Of a stretch of 64,000 nt of DNA, positions 63,616-64,000 are shown one piece after another. The notes beneath the pieces are model-generated. The model was not told the origin of the DNA, did not search any database, and saw only the letters and a program-made list of their open reading frames with translations. The position numbers and the translations under genes were made by a program. Position 1 is the stretch's first letter, and each line of letters opens with the position of its first letter. This stretch comes from Nonlabens sp. Ci31 (lineage in GTDB: Bacteria; Bacteroidota; Bacteroidia; Flavobacteriales; Flavobacteriaceae): assembly GCF_012974865.1 (NCBI RefSeq), contig NZ_CP043633.1, positions 1,612,001-1,676,000 of the forward strand. The letters run 5' to 3'.

Positions 63616-64000
63616 ATGGAACAAGATATGATCACCACAGATATATTAATAATAGGTGCTGGACCTACAGGTCTATTTGCCGTTTTTGAAGCTGGATTAT
63701 TAAAGCTCAAATGCCATTTAATTGATGCACTGGCACAACCAGGCGGACAGTGTTCAGAATTGTATCCCAAAAAGCCTATCTATGATATTCCAGGTTTTCC
63801 AGAAGTTCTTGCAGGCGATTTAGTGACCAATTTGATGAAACAAATTGAGCCTTTTCAGCCTGGCTTTACATTAGGGGAGAGAGCAGAAACTATCGATAAA
63901 CTCGAAGACGGTACTTTTATAGTTACAACGAGTAAAGGAACCAAGCATCATGCAAAAATAGTCGCTATTGCCGGCGGTTTAGGTTCTTTTGAGCCTCGTA
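63616..64000 (+). CDS. Ferredoxin-NADP reductase type 2 / thioredoxin-reductase-like flavoprotein (N-terminal part)
   Basis: Open from ATG 63616 to the window end (128 residues): TDILIIGAGPTGLFAVFEAGLLKLKCHLIDALAQPGGQCSEL is the FAD-binding Rossmann motif (GAGPTG) followed by the PGGQC element of the type-2 ferredoxin-NADP reductases; YDIPGFPEVLAGDL and IAGGLGSF continue it. No CxxC redox motif is visible in this part. In Flavobacteriia such an enzyme is often in sulfate-assimilation clusters supplying reduced ferredoxin to sulfite reductase, consistent with the adjacent Rrf2 regulator and methionine operon, but this is inferred. Confidence 0.87.
   Translation, partial: MEQDMITTDILIIGAGPTGLFAVFEAGLLKLKCHLIDALAQPGGQCSELYPKKPIYDIPGFPEVLAGDLVTNLMKQIEPFQPGFTLGERAETIDKLEDGTFIVTTSKGTKHHAKIVAIAGGLGSFEPR

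Noticed and set aside
1..64000. CRISPR array
   Set aside because: No regularly spaced short direct repeats with unique spacers were seen; the 16-bp palindrome is dispersed at kilobase spacing.

Overview
The window is chromosomal DNA from a marine-type member of the Flavobacteriaceae (Bacteroidetes). Support comes from TAnnTTTG-type promoter elements, absence of obvious Shine-Dalgarno sites, many SpII lipoproteins and a T9SS-sorted surface protein, DUF5686, DUF7619-like and BlaR-like M56 proteins, and the core order rplM-rpsI-rpsB-tsf. A 16-bp palindrome (CGCTTTCGCGAAAGCG) occurs 13 times, both between and inside genes. I recall such palindromes from genera like Nonlabens and Dokdonia, but the genus is only a guess.

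Layout. 0-7 kb: a DUF4407 membrane protein cut by the window edge, then a minus-strand operon of a BlaI-type repressor and three tandem M56 sensor proteases, the middle one broken by stops; the blaI promoter is overlapped by two BlaI-type operators. 7-10.4 kb: a surface protein, an M20 dipeptidase and tRNA-Leu(UAG). 10.6-18.2 kb: a decaying accessory/defence island behind tRNA-Leu. It holds a giant type IIG restriction-modification gene with a 7-bp frameshifting duplication and one nonsense codon, an embedded HUH (Y1/TnpA_REP-like) domain and three REP-like palindromes; a DUF2971 gene; a duplicated tail of the IIG gene; a DUF262 (GmrS-like) remnant; a DUF427 protein and an unknown protein.

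18.5-34 kb: DUF1624 acyltransferase, a 196-bp tandem repeat, tRNA-Asp(GUC), HAD phosphatase, lipoproteins, TPR protein, GT2 glycosyltransferase plus flippase-like protein, ruvC, rhodanese, the rplM-rpsI-rpsB-tsf cluster, a second DUF427 protein and an M43 protease. 33.4-44.4 kb: ergothioneine genes egtB-egtD, a membrane-protein pseudogene, thyA, a frameshifted nucleoside transporter, a DUF151 nuclease, etfA/etfB and pdhB. 44.5-52.6 kb: a DUF5686 outer-membrane protein, a BspA-repeat T9SS protein and a membrane pyrophosphatase.

52.9-64 kb is sulfur and methionine metabolism: metK, then a SAM-I riboswitch controlling metY-metX-hom, followed by a histidine kinase, an S74 tail-fibre-like protein, a four-cysteine Rrf2 regulator, a freshly inserted IS1595-family element with a perfect 8-bp target duplication, and the start of a ferredoxin-NADP reductase. 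SAM made by MetK would feed back through the riboswitch on methionine synthesis.

The most unusual region is the type IIG gene: a PD-(D/E)XK nuclease-methyltransferase with an HUH single-strand-DNA-nuclease-like domain embedded inside the methyltransferase, and REP-type palindromes inserted in frame, two of them inside the nuclease core.
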